From Sycon ciliatum (lineage: Eukaryota; Porifera; Calcarea; Leucosolenida; Sycettidae), in assembly GCF_964019385.1 (NCBI RefSeq), contig NC_088644.1, positions 15,141,531-15,205,530 on the forward strand: a stretch of DNA of 64,000 bases, given 5' to 3'. The number at the start of each line of letters is the position of its first letter. Positions within the stretch are counted from its first letter, which is position 1. A program made the position numbers and the translations under genes. This document shows, piece after piece, positions 62,365 through 64,000 of the stretch. The notes beneath the pieces are model-generated. The model did not search any database, had not been told where the DNA came from, and saw nothing but the letters and a program-made list of their open reading frames with translations.

Positions 62365-63527
62365 ATACATACTCAAATTCATACACTGTACACTGTACAT
62401 ACATACCGTATCATCTCTATTACAAGCTCAGTCTCTTGTAGAAACCCAGTCTCTATTATAAGCGCTCTCCAAGAGGGCTTCGATGATATACAAGTGCAGT
62501 TGAAACACACAGTGGTGACACACCGGTTACCCTGCCAACGGTTCTTCCAAGCACCTAGGTGACAGCATTGAACTGTCTCTTTCCCATCGCTGCCATGCGC
62601 CAGGCTGAGAAAGCAAGAGATACTCTACGCCACCAGCTAGACACACAAGCAGCCAGCTCAAGTAACCGCAGCTCGAATGATGCAAAGTCGATTGAACTCT
62701 GGGCCTGTAAAAGCGTGTGTGCAAGAACGCGCTCCATCACTGTTTTATTTTGTACATTTGCTTGTAACCTTGCTTCCTTTCTTTGACTCACTACACCAGA
62801 TGATTCCGTTACGGATTTCTATCTCGTATAGCGTAGAAGTTTGACCCTGATGATAGGCCAGACGCGACAATTTGGTGAAATGTGAAGATATTCGTAGCTA
62901 AAATACCATTTTTTGGGTGTTGGAGAAGAGAAAAGTTTACGGTGTGCAGGCCATGCAATAAGAAATCAGGGTTGCTCTGACAAAATTTCTTGACACTTCA
63001 ATTGGTCGGACAAACCCGGACATAACATTTTGCCATACATGTGAAAGCCGACATTTTCAATTTTCTCCCTCAACAAGGAAGGACTCCAAGATGTTTTTGG
63101 ACCAACAAATCTTCTCGGCGAACCACACACTAACCTACCATCTAAGCACTTCACTCCGGCGCGATCGTCTTTGTATCTCTCATACTCCAACCAAATGGAT
63201 GTCGAAAGGTCCTTGTCTCACTCAGCAGTCCACTTGTCACAAGTGGCCACTCACACAGCACGGAGCTTCTTGCCTGAAAATGCGCACTCTATTTCCAACA
63301 TAACTTTGGTTCTACTTGACCGATTTTGATGATCTTGGGCTCGTTGGAAAGCTCTTGATGAGAGAAGTACAATGAGCCCAAACTCGCCAAGAGCACAACT
63401 CATTGTCCACCACAACGCGCTCCAAACGGGAGTCCAGTTCCTGATCTGAGACGAAATTGGTCTCCTTCAATCAGTCATTTCACTGAATCTAGCTCGGAAC
63501 TACTCGAATTTTTGCGAGTGGTAGCTT

Positions 63528-64000
63528 TACCTTTCATTGAATTCGCGTTCCTGCCAGCACTGCTGCCTGTCCTCAATTACAAGAAAAATCTGCTGACTCA
63601 ACTCGCAGCACGCAGCCCAGAGAATTCAAAGTGTTCGATCGATCGCCACTCACTCAAACTTCATCAGGGAGACTTCGGACCTGTTCGAGGCGATAGCGGA
63701 GAGTTTTCTCTGCCACTTAGATCTATGGATTATTGAATTCGATCAAGATTTGGCCGAGTAACAAAAGTTTGACTGCGCCTGCGTTCATACAAATGCCCAT
63801 GGAGTATTTTTTCGTATCGGTTCGATCGGACACTTTGTCCGTCGTCCGGATATTTCGCCCGGACAACGACCAAAAACAGTCGGAAAATGTCCGATGTCCG
63901 ACTGTTATTTCATGCCCTGGTGTTCATGTGGGTGCGTTTTTGACACTCACTCAGTGTCATCGTGCTTCTACTTCGTGATTTCCCATTATGATAATGATGT
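63528..64000. other. Unassigned right end of window
   Basis: Contains repeated CGGACA and GTCCG motifs (63825-63905) but no recognisable exon or element. Confidence 0.4.

Larger units (their letters stand above)
61730..63527. repeat. Segmental tandem duplication, copy 2
   Basis: Matches copy 1 except for the piggyBac-like insertion and small indels. At the corresponding site (about 63042) it reads CATACATGTGAAAGCC, with no TTAA. Confidence 0.92.

Overview
This is a eukaryotic, almost certainly invertebrate metazoan, genomic window. It holds no rRNA gene, operon or CRISPR array. Short secreted-protein exons with phase-1 GT-AG introns sit in a sea of transposable elements: LINEs, tRNA-derived SINEs, a Ngaro/DIRS-type tyrosine-recombinase retroelement, piggyBac, pogo/Tigger-like, hAT-like and foldback DNA elements. 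The combination of Sushi/CCP genes and Ngaro elements would suit a sponge, cnidarian or similar marine invertebrate, but the species cannot be fixed from the sequence alone.

Layout. 0-3.6 kb: a decayed DIRS/Ngaro relic, an 86-bp tandem repeat and a foldback element. 3.6-7.6 kb: three Sushi/CCP exons on the + strand, with a truncated LINE in the intron. 7.6-12.6 kb: a MITE, unclassified repeats and a decayed minus-strand coding region. 12.6-18 kb: a LINE with an (ATT)n tail, a 921-bp foldback element, and SINEs with (ATT)n tails. 18-28.3 kb: a nearly full-length LINE on the minus strand whose 3' UTR was split by a 1.5-kb composite repeat. 28.3-34.5 kb: a nearly complete Ngaro element (Gag, RT-RNase H, tyrosine recombinase) with split direct repeats, itself hit by a 690-bp inverted-repeat transposon. 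34.5-38.5 kb: an inverted array of 476-477-bp units. 38.5-43.3 kb: more inverted-repeat elements. 43.3-64 kb: a second Sushi/CCP gene that starts with a signal-peptide exon, with introns full of nested insertions and a recent tandem duplication of one CCP exon at 58.8-63.5 kb.

Most notable result. Each complete unit of the 476-477-bp array contains a canonical type I hammerhead ribozyme: CTGATGA core, GGGG/CCCC stem II, GAAA, very short stem III, GTA cleavage triplet and a perfect 6-bp proximal stem I. Eight copies lie in the array (five on the minus strand of the left arm, three on the plus strand of the right arm). Two more lie in the foldback element at 2.6-3.2 kb. Tandem hammerhead units like these resemble the non-autonomous metazoan retrozymes, which give rise to small circular RNAs, and the ribozymes of Penelope-like elements. 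Both loci are inverted, divergent arrangements, and the array's inversion point lies within two bases of the predicted ribozyme cleavage site.

How the pieces fit. The two CCP loci are the only convincing host genes. They share orientation and phase-1 introns, so exons can be added or duplicated without breaking frame, as seen in the near-identical CCP exons at 58.8 and 61.7 kb. Everything else is mobile DNA or its remains, and several nested insertions allow a relative chronology.
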